64,000 nucleotides of DNA, taken from Thermodesulfobium sp. 4217-1. Its GTDB lineage: Bacteria; Thermodesulfobiota; Thermodesulfobiia; Thermodesulfobiales; Thermodesulfobiaceae. Location: assembly GCF_039822205.1 (NCBI RefSeq), contig NZ_JBAGBW010000008.1, positions 11,034-75,033 on the forward strand, in the 5' to 3' direction. This document shows, piece by piece, positions 51,920-58,861 of the stretch (position 1 is its first letter; each line of letters opens with the position of its first letter). The position numbers and the translations under genes are program-made. Below the pieces are notes generated by a model. The model saw only the letters and a program-made list of their open reading frames with translations. It was not told the DNA's origin and did no database searches.

Positions 51920-53158
51920 ATGCGCACTTTGTTACAAATAAACTACCCCGATGTGAAAGTTATAATTTCATTATTGATTCTCTTATTTTTACTCTTTGTC
52001 TTATCGGCTGGAAAATCTCCATATCTAAAAATAAATAGAGCTTCCAGCGCGATCATTGGTTCATGCTTTATCATAATATTTGGAATTCTAAACTTCGATC
52101 AAGCTGTAAGCTCTGTGGATATCAGGACAATAGTAATACTATTCAATATGATGATCCTGTCAGGAAGCTTGAAATTGGCTGGGTTTTTCCCAATGGCAGG
52201 TTCATTTCTTATCTCAAACGCAAAAAACAGAATTGCACTGCTATATTTAACTATTTTTATTACAGGAATTTTTTCTATGATAATAATAAACGATATAGTT
52301 TGTTTATTGTTTACACCAATAGTTATAATAATATGCTCTAGAACCAAAACCTATCCTATACCATTTTTATTAGGAGTAGCACTTGCATCCAATATTGGAA
52401 GTGCATGCTCTTTAATTGGGAACCCACAAAATATAATGATCGCAAATTTGTCCAAAATACCGTTTACAGTATATTTTATTAAAACATTGCCGATAAGTTT
52501 GCTTGGATTAATATTGGTTGCAATATTTTTACACATAAGATATAGAGATAGGTTGCCAAAAGAGATTTTGGATACAAAGTATAGAAAGTTTGTCTTTCAC
52601 AAATACTTAGTTTACAAAAGTATTTTAATTTTGTTTTTTGTAGTGTTAGGCTTTGTGATAAACCTCAATCAAGTTGTAGTTTCTAGTCTTGGCGTTGTGT
52701 TTCTAATGTTAACCAGAAGAATAAAATCTGAAAAGCTCATTAAAGAGGTAGATTACAGCCTCCTTCTGACGTTTATCGGACTTTTTATAGTGATAGGGGG
52801 AGTTGAAAAAAGTGGGGTTATAAATATATTGGTCAACGATATAGGATATAACCTTTTTAAAAATACAAGTTTTTTCTCATTTTTAACAGCAATACTATCA
52901 AACATCATCGGAAATGTTCCGGCAGTAATGATGCTCCATTACTTTATCCCAAATGAAAATGCCAACTACGGCTGGACGATGCTGGCTATCATCTCAACAT
53001 TGGCAGGCAATCTAACCCTTACTGGCTCGATTGCAAACCTAATAGTTGCTGAAATTGCTAAAAAGAATAAAATTGAAGTAAAATTTTTAGACTATCTGAA
53101 AATTGGCTTTCCAACTACGATATTTCTTATACTTTTGAGCGTATTAATTATAAAATAA
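51920..53158 (+). CDS. ArsB/NhaD/SLC13-type ion transporter
   Basis: 412 residues with about eleven helices. The family markers are SNIGSACSLIGNPQNIMIAN (hairpin with the N-P motif, split here by one Ala) and the second half repeat SNIIGNVPAVMML and GNLTLTGSIANLIVAE. This group includes arsenite pumps, Na+/H+ antiporters and sulfate or dicarboxylate carriers. Position directly after a response regulator suggests it is the output or target of that two-component system, perhaps for an anion. Confidence 0.82.
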   Translation: MRTLLQINYPDVKVIISLLILLFLLFVLSAGKSPYLKINRASSAIIGSCFIIIFGILNFDQAVSSVDIRTIVILFNMMILSGSLKLAGFFPMAGSFLISNAKNRIALLYLTIFITGIFSMIIINDIVCLLFTPIVIIICSRTKTYPIPFLLGVALASNIGSACSLIGNPQNIMIANLSKIPFTVYFIKTLPISLLGLILVAIFLHIRYRDRLPKEILDTKYRKFVFHKYLVYKSILILFFVVLGFVINLNQVVVSSLGVVFLMLTRRIKSEKLIKEVDYSLLLTFIGLFIVIGGVEKSGVINILVNDIGYNLFKNTSFFSFLTAILSNIIGNVPAVMMLHYFIPNENANYGWTMLAIISTLAGNLTLTGSIANLIVAEIAKKNKIEVKFLDYLKIGFPTTIFLILLSVLIIK

Positions 53159-53605
53159 TTAATCAAATCTTCTAAAAAGATCTAAAACCTTGCCAAACAA
53201 CAAAACAAATAAGATTGTTACAGCGAGTCTTCCAAAGAAGATAACAACAAAGTTTGCTCCAATGGCAACAAATATCGCTGTGTCCTCGATCATTGCGTGA
53301 GATAAAACCAAAAAGATATTTATCAGAATAATCTCTTTTGTGCTTATTAAACCCTTTTTTACTTCGTCCATCACAGTACCAGCGCCATATATAAGACCAA
53401 ATATAGACCCTGCAGCCAATGGTATGGCAGAATTTTTTGAAAAACCGAGATATTTAATAATATTTGCAACATTATTGCAAAATCCATCCCAAAATGGACT
53501 CCTCTTGAAGGTCTCTATAAAAATCATAAGGGGGATGACTATCATAGTAATAGTCAAAAGGGTGCCCAAAGAACCGAAAACAGCCTCTTCTAAAACTTCA
53601 ATCAT
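53159..53605 (-). CDS. Gate-domain (SpmB-like) membrane protein
   Basis: 148 residues, five helices, with the nucleoside-recognition/Gate pattern: SAIPLAAGSIFGLIYGAGTV followed by ILINIFLVLSHAMIEDTAIF. Proteins of this type (SpmA/SpmB, FeoB Gate region) occur as pairs. It overlaps its partner gene upstream by 4 bases (ATGA). Substrate unknown. The organism does not look like a spore former from this window, so spore maturation is not implied. Confidence 0.78.
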   Translation of the reverse strand: MIEVLEEAVFGSLGTLLTITMIVIPLMIFIETFKRSPFWDGFCNNVANIIKYLGFSKNSAIPLAAGSIFGLIYGAGTVMDEVKKGLISTKEIILINIFLVLSHAMIEDTAIFVAIGANFVVIFFGRLAVTILFVLLFGKVLDLFRRFD

Positions 53606-54033
53606 CTTAGAACCATATTAAGCAAAAGGCCCGCAAGAAAAGACGTTAAAATCCTAAAAATTGTTATAAAAAATGGATTAACGCCTATCTTAGAACAGAT
53701 TGCCCCCTCCAAAATAAGGCTGTGAGCTATCAAGACCATTATTGCAAGAATCGTTATCTCTCTTGAATTAAGACCCAGGCCAACAATAACTCCCACAGCA
53801 GAATATATATTTAAAAGATAGCCCGTTATTAAGACCAAGGAAGCATCGCCCGGGAGACCAAAATACTTCATAAATGGAGAAAAGATTGTGTCAAGATAAT
53901 ACATAAGAGGAGTGGCCTTAAGAATTGTGACCAAAAAAAATACAGGCACAACTATCTTTGCAAGATTTAGAGTTGTGATAATCCCCTTATGAAAGCCAAC
54001 CTTTATGCCGTCTAAAAGATAGCTGTTATCCAT
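53602..54033 (-). CDS. Gate-domain (SpmA-like) membrane protein
   Basis: 143 residues from ATG 54033 with several helices and the Gate pattern ATPLMYYLDTIFSPFMKYFGLPGDASLVLITG, quoted here only in its ends (ATPLMYYLDTIFSPF and GLPGDASLVLITG). It is the partner of the downstream Gate gene. A TATAAT lies 7 bases before the ATG and there is no ribosome binding site, so the message may be leaderless. A TTG at 54054 is also in frame. Confidence 0.76.
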   Translation of the reverse strand: MDNSYLLDGIKVGFHKGIITTLNLAKIVVPVFFLVTILKATPLMYYLDTIFSPFMKYFGLPGDASLVLITGYLLNIYSAVGVIVGLGLNSREITILAIMVLIAHSLILEGAICSKIGVNPFFITIFRILTSFLAGLLLNMVLR

Positions 54034-54131
54034 GTGTATAATTATATCAAACAAAATTATTAAAGGACTCCCTATTAGAGAGCCAAAGTATATAATATTT
54101 TTATATACACTTATTAGAATTGGAGAAAAAA

Positions 54132-54782
54132 ATGAAAATAATACATATTTTTTCAGGTGGCTTAGACTCTACTACCCTTTTATATTATCTATTAGACAAG
54201 GGACACAATGTTAAAACAATAAGCTTTTTCTACGGTCAAAAACACAAAAAAGAGCTGAAATGTGCGCAAAATATTTCTAATATATTAAATATAGAAAATA
54301 AATTGATTGATTTGGGATCTTTAAAGACAGTTTTTGGAGACAGTTCTTTAACGAGCGACTTAGATATACCTGAAGGAAGCTACGACGATTCCAATATGAG
54401 ATCTACTGTAGTGCCAAATAGAAATATGATATTTTTGTCTATCGCAATCTCGTATGCAATATCCTCAAATTTTGAAGCAGTGTCATTGGGAGCTCACGCA
54501 GGCGATCACGCAATATATCCAGACTGCCGATCTATATTTATAAAAAAAATGAACGACGTCGCAAAGGTATGTGATTATAAAAAAATCTCAATATGTGCGC
54601 CTTTTTTAGACCTTAAAAAGCACGAAATAGTAAAAATAGGGCTAAAATTAAAAGTTCCCTATGAGTTGACATGGACATGCTATAAGGGAGGAAAAAGACC
54701 CTGCTTGAAGTGTGGTTCATGCTCAGAAAGATTGGAGGCATTCGAAAAAAACAATGTAAAAGATCCTCTAATCTTTATTTAG
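54132..54782 (+). CDS. queC: 7-cyano-7-deazaguanine synthase
   Basis: QueC converts carboxydeazaguanine to preQ0 in queuosine synthesis. The PP-loop FSGGLDSTTLLYYL, the SFFYGQKHKKEL motif, VPNRNMIFLSIA and the C-terminal zinc cysteines in CYKGGKRPCLKCGSCSER are all present. At 216 residues it is standard. The start is ATG 54132 after TTGGAG; TTG 54120 is less likely. No other queuosine genes are adjacent. It overlaps the convergent selenoprotein gene by 15 bases. Confidence 0.96.
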   Translation: MKIIHIFSGGLDSTTLLYYLLDKGHNVKTISFFYGQKHKKELKCAQNISNILNIENKLIDLGSLKTVFGDSSLTSDLDIPEGSYDDSNMRSTVVPNRNMIFLSIAISYAISSNFEAVSLGAHAGDHAIYPDCRSIFIKKMNDVAKVCDYKKISICAPFLDLKKHEIVKIGLKLKVPYELTWTCYKGGKRPCLKCGSCSERLEAFEKNNVKDPLIFI

Positions 54783-54986
54783 ACTCTTTTTTGCCTCTTC
54801 CACTACACGGTGGACATCAGCTAAACATCAAGTCCCCTTTGGGTTGTTTAGATGGCAAGCACATTGACCGTCTTTCTTTTTGCTTACTATGAATTGTTGA
54901 ATCTTAGAAACGCCATTGTGCGATATTACATCTTCTTTAATCTCATCATCAGTAAAACCAAAGCAATAACAAATAGTTTGACTCAT
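54768..54986 (-). CDS. BFD/CopZ-like [2Fe-2S] selenoprotein (in-frame UGA)
   Basis: Translating from ATG 54986 (GGTGA before it) gives MSQTICYCFGFTDDEIKEDV, then GQCACHLNNPKGT, a TGA at 54830-54828, and CLADVHRVVEEAKKSL to a TAG. BFD-like/CopZ N-terminal domains have C-x-C...C-x-C-x-x-x-N-P-x-G-x-C-C-L-G-D-V. Here the first Cys of the CC pair is the TGA, so Sec53 replaces a conserved cysteine, and the family sequence continues after it. With read-through the protein has 72 residues, normal for the family. selD is present and a SECIS-like hairpin follows. Role unknown: electron transfer or metal/selenium handling. Confidence 0.88.
54799..54814 (-). promoter_or_regulatory. SECIS-like hairpin of the BFD-like selenoprotein
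   Basis: On the minus strand TCCAC (54814-54810) pairs with GTGGA (54803-54799) around the loop CGTGTA. The loop starts 19 bases after the UGA and has G in second position, within the usual limits for bacterial SECIS elements. The stem is only 5 bp, so confidence is moderate. Confidence 0.55.
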
Positions 54987-55065
54987 AGTTCACCACTTTT
55001 CTAAAATATTATTATTTTTATTATAATATAAATATAATTATAAATAAATAAAGGAGGTGTTGTCC

Positions 55066-55182
55066 GTGATTATAAGATGATTTTGAAATAAAGCCACTGA
55101 TAGATACGTAGTTTACGTATCAAAAAACTCTAAATCAAAGGAGAAATGTTATGGACAACACCGAAATGTACCAATCACTTGA
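55066..55182 (+). other. Possible mini-frame with two in-frame UGA codons before hgdB
   Basis: An AAAGGAGGTG ribosome binding site, much stronger than usual here, precedes GTG 55066. The frame reads MIIR, UGA, F, UGA, then NKATDRYVVYVSKNSKSKEK to a third TGA at 55180, 38 codons in all, running into the hgdB start. A perfect 8-bp hairpin GATACGTA-GTT-TACGTATC (55103-55121) lies 24 bases after the second UGA, as for a SECIS. It could be a tiny selenopeptide, or a four-codon leader peptide with an attenuating hairpin. I recognise no homologue. Confidence 0.35.
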
Positions 55183-56413
55183 CATAGATCTAAAGGCTCA
55201 CGACACCCTAATGGGAGCTCTTCCAGTATTATTTCAAGAATGTTTTCTAAACAAGGAACAAGATCTGAAAGGTCTTTCATACTTTTATTCAGTGGTTGCA
55301 GACATACACGGAGCAAGAGTAAAAGAACTAATAGAGCACAAAAATAAGGGCCCAGTCATTGGATCATTTTGCATTTACGTGCCAGAAGAAATAGTTTTAG
55401 CAGCATGTGGTCAATTGGTAGGACTTTGTGCAGGAGCTGACTTTTGGGTTCCATACGGTGAACAGATAGTGCCAAAAAATCTGTGCCCATTGATAAAAGC
55501 GGGTATTGGAGCAAAATATTCAAGAACCTGTCCATATTTTCAGGTAGTAGATTTGTTAATAGGAGAAAATACCTGTGATGGCAAGAAGAAGGCATGGGAA
55601 ATATTTTCTGATATGGTTGATATGTACATTATGGATATGCCAAACAAAAAAAGCGATGCTGGGTTAAAGCTTTGGCAAGAGGAAGTATGGAATTTATGCA
55701 GTTTTCTTGAAAAAAAATTTAGCAAATCTATTAATTTTGATTCCCTTCTAAACGGTATCCAAAAGGTAAACGCAAAAAGAAACGCACTGAAAAGGCTCTA
55801 TAACACAAGGAAGCTCTCCCCTTCTCCAATATCAGGAATAGACGCCCTATTGGTTACTCAAATAGGCTTTTATGATGATATAGAAAGATACACAAAGATG
55901 GTAGAAGCATTAGCCCAAGAATGCGAAGAGAAGGCATCATCAAATTCGCAAAACAAGAACAAAAAAAGAATATTGGTTACCGGTTCGCCAATGGTAGTGC
56001 CCAACTGGAAGATTCATCACGTAATAGAAACAAGCGGCGCTGATGTGGTAGTTGAGGAAAATTGCACTGGCACAAGATATTTCAAGGACAACGTTTCGAT
56101 AGAAAATGCATCAAGCAAGGGAGATTTGCTCAAGAACATATCAGATAGGTACATAAATAACATAAATTGTGCGTGTTTCTCACCAAATAAAGGCAGAGAG
56201 GAAGACATATTAAGCCTTTGCAAGGATTATAGAGTTGACGGTATTGTGTATGCCTCCCTTAGCTTCTGTACTACATATATGATTGAGGCAGAAAAAATAA
56301 GAAAGACAGCAAAAGAAAATAATATACCTATGATTACAGTAGAGTCAGATTATTCGTTTGGAGACCTTGGGCAACTTAGAACAAGAATAGAGGCTTTTGT
56401 AGAAAACCTATGA
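55151..56413 (+). CDS. HgdB-type 2-hydroxyacyl-CoA dehydratase family protein, double-cubane-cluster type
   Basis: 420 residues of the HgdB/BcrBC family. Iron-sulfur Cys positions include GPVIGSFCIYVPEEIVLAAC, SRTCPYF and, in the C-terminal half, ASLSFCTTYMIEAEK. The C-terminal lobe has VTGSPMVVPNWK and SDYSFGDLGQLRTRIEAF. As a single subunit with one activase it corresponds to double-cubane cluster proteins (YjiM-like), which do ATP-driven low-potential reductions of small molecules, rather than the two-subunit dehydratases. The ribosome binding site is AAAGGAG. It is coupled to the activase gene (ATGA). Confidence 0.85.
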   Translation: MDNTEMYQSLDIDLKAHDTLMGALPVLFQECFLNKEQDLKGLSYFYSVVADIHGARVKELIEHKNKGPVIGSFCIYVPEEIVLAACGQLVGLCAGADFWVPYGEQIVPKNLCPLIKAGIGAKYSRTCPYFQVVDLLIGENTCDGKKKAWEIFSDMVDMYIMDMPNKKSDAGLKLWQEEVWNLCSFLEKKFSKSINFDSLLNGIQKVNAKRNALKRLYNTRKLSPSPISGIDALLVTQIGFYDDIERYTKMVEALAQECEEKASSNSQNKNKKRILVTGSPMVVPNWKIHHVIETSGADVVVEENCTGTRYFKDNVSIENASSKGDLLKNISDRYINNINCACFSPNKGREEDILSLCKDYRVDGIVYASLSFCTTYMIEAEKIRKTAKENNIPMITVESDYSFGDLGQLRTRIEAFVENL

Positions 56414-57159
56414 GTATACTCGGTTTGGATATAGGCTCAAGAAGTATAAAATGGGTTCTTTATGACAAAGGTTCAAATTCTATCTTAGAAAAGGGGATAT
56501 TAGATAGCACCCCTGCCAATCTTGAAAGGATAGAGGGTATCATCCCCCCTTTCGATCAAATTGGTCTTACCGGTTATGGCAGGCATAATTTAAATAACGT
56601 CCTAAAAGTAAAATCCCCAAAGATAGTCTCAGAGATAACTTGCCACGCTAAGGGAGCAAGATACATAGAACCAGAAAGTTATTATCTCTTAGATATCGGC
56701 GGACAGGACACAAAATTTATAATGGTAGATAAGTCTGGAAAAATTATAGATTTTAAATTAAACGACAGGTGTTCGGCTGGAACAGGCAGATATATTGAAA
56801 ATATGGCAAAAATATTAGATGTAAAAATCCAAGACTTTATAGACATGGCCGTTAGATCAGAAAAGCCATCCAATATAAACTCGATGTGTACTGTTTTTGC
56901 AGAAAGCGAAATAATAAGCTTGATTCATTCCAGGGAACAGATAGAAGACATTGCTGCGGGAGTGATAAAATCTCTAATATTCAGAACAAAAGCTTTGATT
57001 GGAACAAATAAGACAGACGAAAGCATATTGCTTTTAGGGGGGCTCTCAGAATTGCAGAATATAGAAATTTTATTCGAAAGATTTGATTTAAAAATCAAAA
57101 AAAAATCACTCTCAAGATACACGGGTGCCCTGGGAGCAGCACTGATTTTAGTCGACTAA
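56410..57159 (+). CDS. HgdC/YjiL-type acyl-CoA dehydratase activase
   Basis: An ASKHA-fold ATPase that donates electrons to its partner. It has GLDIGSRSIKWVLYD (phosphate 1), DIGGQDTKFIMVD (phosphate 2), and the two Cys that bridge a [4Fe-4S] cluster across the dimer, Cys121 in NDRCSAGTGRY and Cys160 in INSMCTVFAESEI. LLLGGLSELQNIE is the adenosine motif. At 249 residues it has the standard length. It serves the HgdB-like protein encoded just upstream. Confidence 0.94.
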   Translation: MSILGLDIGSRSIKWVLYDKGSNSILEKGILDSTPANLERIEGIIPPFDQIGLTGYGRHNLNNVLKVKSPKIVSEITCHAKGARYIEPESYYLLDIGGQDTKFIMVDKSGKIIDFKLNDRCSAGTGRYIENMAKILDVKIQDFIDMAVRSEKPSNINSMCTVFAESEIISLIHSREQIEDIAAGVIKSLIFRTKALIGTNKTDESILLLGGLSELQNIEILFERFDLKIKKKSLSRYTGALGAALILVD

Positions 57160-57178
57160 ATAAGTAGTTTAATAAAAC

Positions 57179-57241
57179 TCACCCCTATTGACATTTTATC
57201 ATAAAAAATTTATTATTATGAAAAATAAACAATAGGGGTGA
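57179..57241 (+). promoter_or_regulatory. umuD'C promoter flanked by a perfect 12-bp inverted repeat
   Basis: TTGACA (57188-57193) and TATTAT (57211-57216) are 17 bases apart, a near-consensus sigma-70 promoter. TCACCCCTATTG (57179-57190) and its exact reverse complement CAATAGGGGTGA (57230-57241) flank it; the left arm overlaps the -35 element and the right arm contains the ribosome binding site. Only the right arm would be transcribed from a start near 57223, so this is more likely a paired operator than an RNA hairpin. Confidence 0.8.
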
Positions 57242-57245
57242 AAAA

Positions 57246-57542
57246 ATGCAAAGAACTGGTTTTCCATCTCCTGCAAGAAATTACGAAAAGCTTGATTTAG
57301 ATTTAAACAGGTTGATAGTGGATAGCCCATCTTCAACCTTTTTCTTTAAGACAAAAAAGGATTATAAAGACCTGGATCTAAAAAGTGGCGACATCATAGT
57401 GGTCGACAGATCAAAACAGCCAAAGAGCTCGATGTTATCGGTTGTTTTATTGGATGGGCACCTTGCAATAAAGGATAGCTCTGACCTAAAGCCAGAAATA
57501 GAAATATTCGGCAAGATTACCTATGTCATTAGAAAACTTTGA
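57246..57542 (+). CDS. UmuD'-like protein lacking the protease serine
   Basis: 98 residues that begin [20 protein letters not shown]. In UmuD the self-cleavage site is C24-G25 followed by FPSPA, so this gene starts almost exactly where mature UmuD' starts. With that offset of 20, the UmuD nucleophile Ser60 corresponds to Tyr40 here ([11 protein letters not shown] against YFVKASGDSMID); the general-base Lys is kept (Lys76 in LAIK). Autocleavage is thus neither needed nor possible. It is coupled to umuC (20-base overlap) and likely forms the polymerase V accessory subunit without RecA-dependent activation. Confidence 0.85.
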   Translation: MQRTGFPSPARNYEKLDLDLNRLIVDSPSSTFFFKTKKDYKDLDLKSGDIIVVDRSKQPKSSMLSVVLLDGHLAIKDSSDLKPEIEIFGKITYVIRKL

Positions 57543-58782
57543 AAGTTTTTTCGCGCTAATAGATTGCAACAACTTTTACGTGTCTTGCGAAAGATTGTTT
57601 AATCCAAGTCTACTAAACAAACCTGTCGTGGTATTGTCAAACAATGACGGTTGTATAATCGCAAGATCCAATGAAGCAAAGGCATTAGGAGTAAAAATGG
57701 GCGCTCCATACTTTCAAATAAGGGGTTATTTAGAAAGAAACGGGGCTGTGGTTATTTCATCAAATTATGAAATATATGAAGACATATCAAAAAGGTTTAT
57801 AAACATAATAAGATCCAAAATATGTTTCGTAGAAGCATACTCAATAGATGAGGCATTCATAGAATTAAAGGGGATATTGAAAAAGAAAAGATTTGAATTT
57901 TGCAAAGAGCTAAAAGATGAAATATATCGTCTTATAGGCATACCTGTCTCGATAGGCATAGGGAGAACAAAAACCCTTGCAAAGGTTGCAAACAAGATAG
58001 CCAAAAGACACAAAGACCTAAATGGCGTATTTGATATAACTGACAATGAAGAGGGGGCCTTAAGAAACTTTGAAGCAAAAGACATTTGGGGGATTGGCAA
58101 GAGCAAGGCTAATTACTTGAAAAGCATAGGCATACAGAATGCCTTAGAATTATCAATGATAGACGACTCATTTGCCAAAAAATCTCTTAGCATAAAGGGG
58201 TTGGCTACAGTACTCGAGCTGAGGGGGATAAAGTGTATAAAGCTACAAGAAGAAAGACCCAAACAAAAAGAAATAATAGTATCAAGATCTTTTGGAACCG
58301 ATGTTGATAACTTCAAAAGCTTAAGAGAGAGCGTGTCTTACTTTGCGATTACTGCTGTAAATAATATGAGAAGCTTAGATTTATATGCCAAAACTCTATT
58401 TGTTTTTATAACGTCAAGCCCATTCAAAGAGAATTTTTGCTCTTATCAAAAAGAAGTTAACTTCGATTTCTATACGCAGGATGTATTTCTTATATTAAAT
58501 GCGGCCGAAGACTGCCTAAATGATATATTTAAATGCAACGTAAATTACAAAAAAGCGGGAGTTATATTAAAAAACCTATCGACAAGACAGGCCGCATTGG
58601 GAAATTTATTTACAAGTTTAGAAGACGAAAATAAATACAATCTTATGAGGTCTATCGATCTGCTGAACAAGAAAATAAAGAAAGACGCAGTTTTCTTCGC
58701 AGTTGAAGGAGTAGATAAAATTTGGCAAGCAAGAAGGGATCACAAAATAGCTAACCTAGCAAGTGAAATAGACATTATTTAA
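57523..58782 (+). CDS. umuC: DNA polymerase V catalytic subunit UmuC
   Basis: Y-family translesion polymerase. Catalytic acidic residues are in [17 protein letters not shown] and [48 protein letters not shown] and [15 protein letters not shown] (helix-hairpin-helix) are typical. At 419 residues it is full length. It is co-expressed with the UmuD'-like protein. Mutagenic repair would be controlled mainly at transcription here. Confidence 0.95.
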   Translation: MSLENFESFFALIDCNNFYVSCERLFNPSLLNKPVVVLSNNDGCIIARSNEAKALGVKMGAPYFQIRGYLERNGAVVISSNYEIYEDISKRFINIIRSKICFVEAYSIDEAFIELKGILKKKRFEFCKELKDEIYRLIGIPVSIGIGRTKTLAKVANKIAKRHKDLNGVFDITDNEEGALRNFEAKDIWGIGKSKANYLKSIGIQNALELSMIDDSFAKKSLSIKGLATVLELRGIKCIKLQEERPKQKEIIVSRSFGTDVDNFKSLRESVSYFAITAVNNMRSLDLYAKTLFVFITSSPFKENFCSYQKEVNFDFYTQDVFLILNAAEDCLNDIFKCNVNYKKAGVILKNLSTRQAALGNLFTSLEDENKYNLMRSIDLLNKKIKKDAVFFAVEGVDKIWQARRDHKIANLASEIDII

Positions 58783-58861
58783 CAAGATGTAAAAAATTCT
58801 TGGTATGTTACAATATACAAGCCTATGTCAAGAATTATAAGATGAGGGAGGAGAGAATTAG

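Noticed and set aside
54710-54892. Plus-strand frame across the queC end and the following gap
   Set aside because: It has no ribosome binding site and runs antisense to the BFD-like selenoprotein, which explains the sequence much better.
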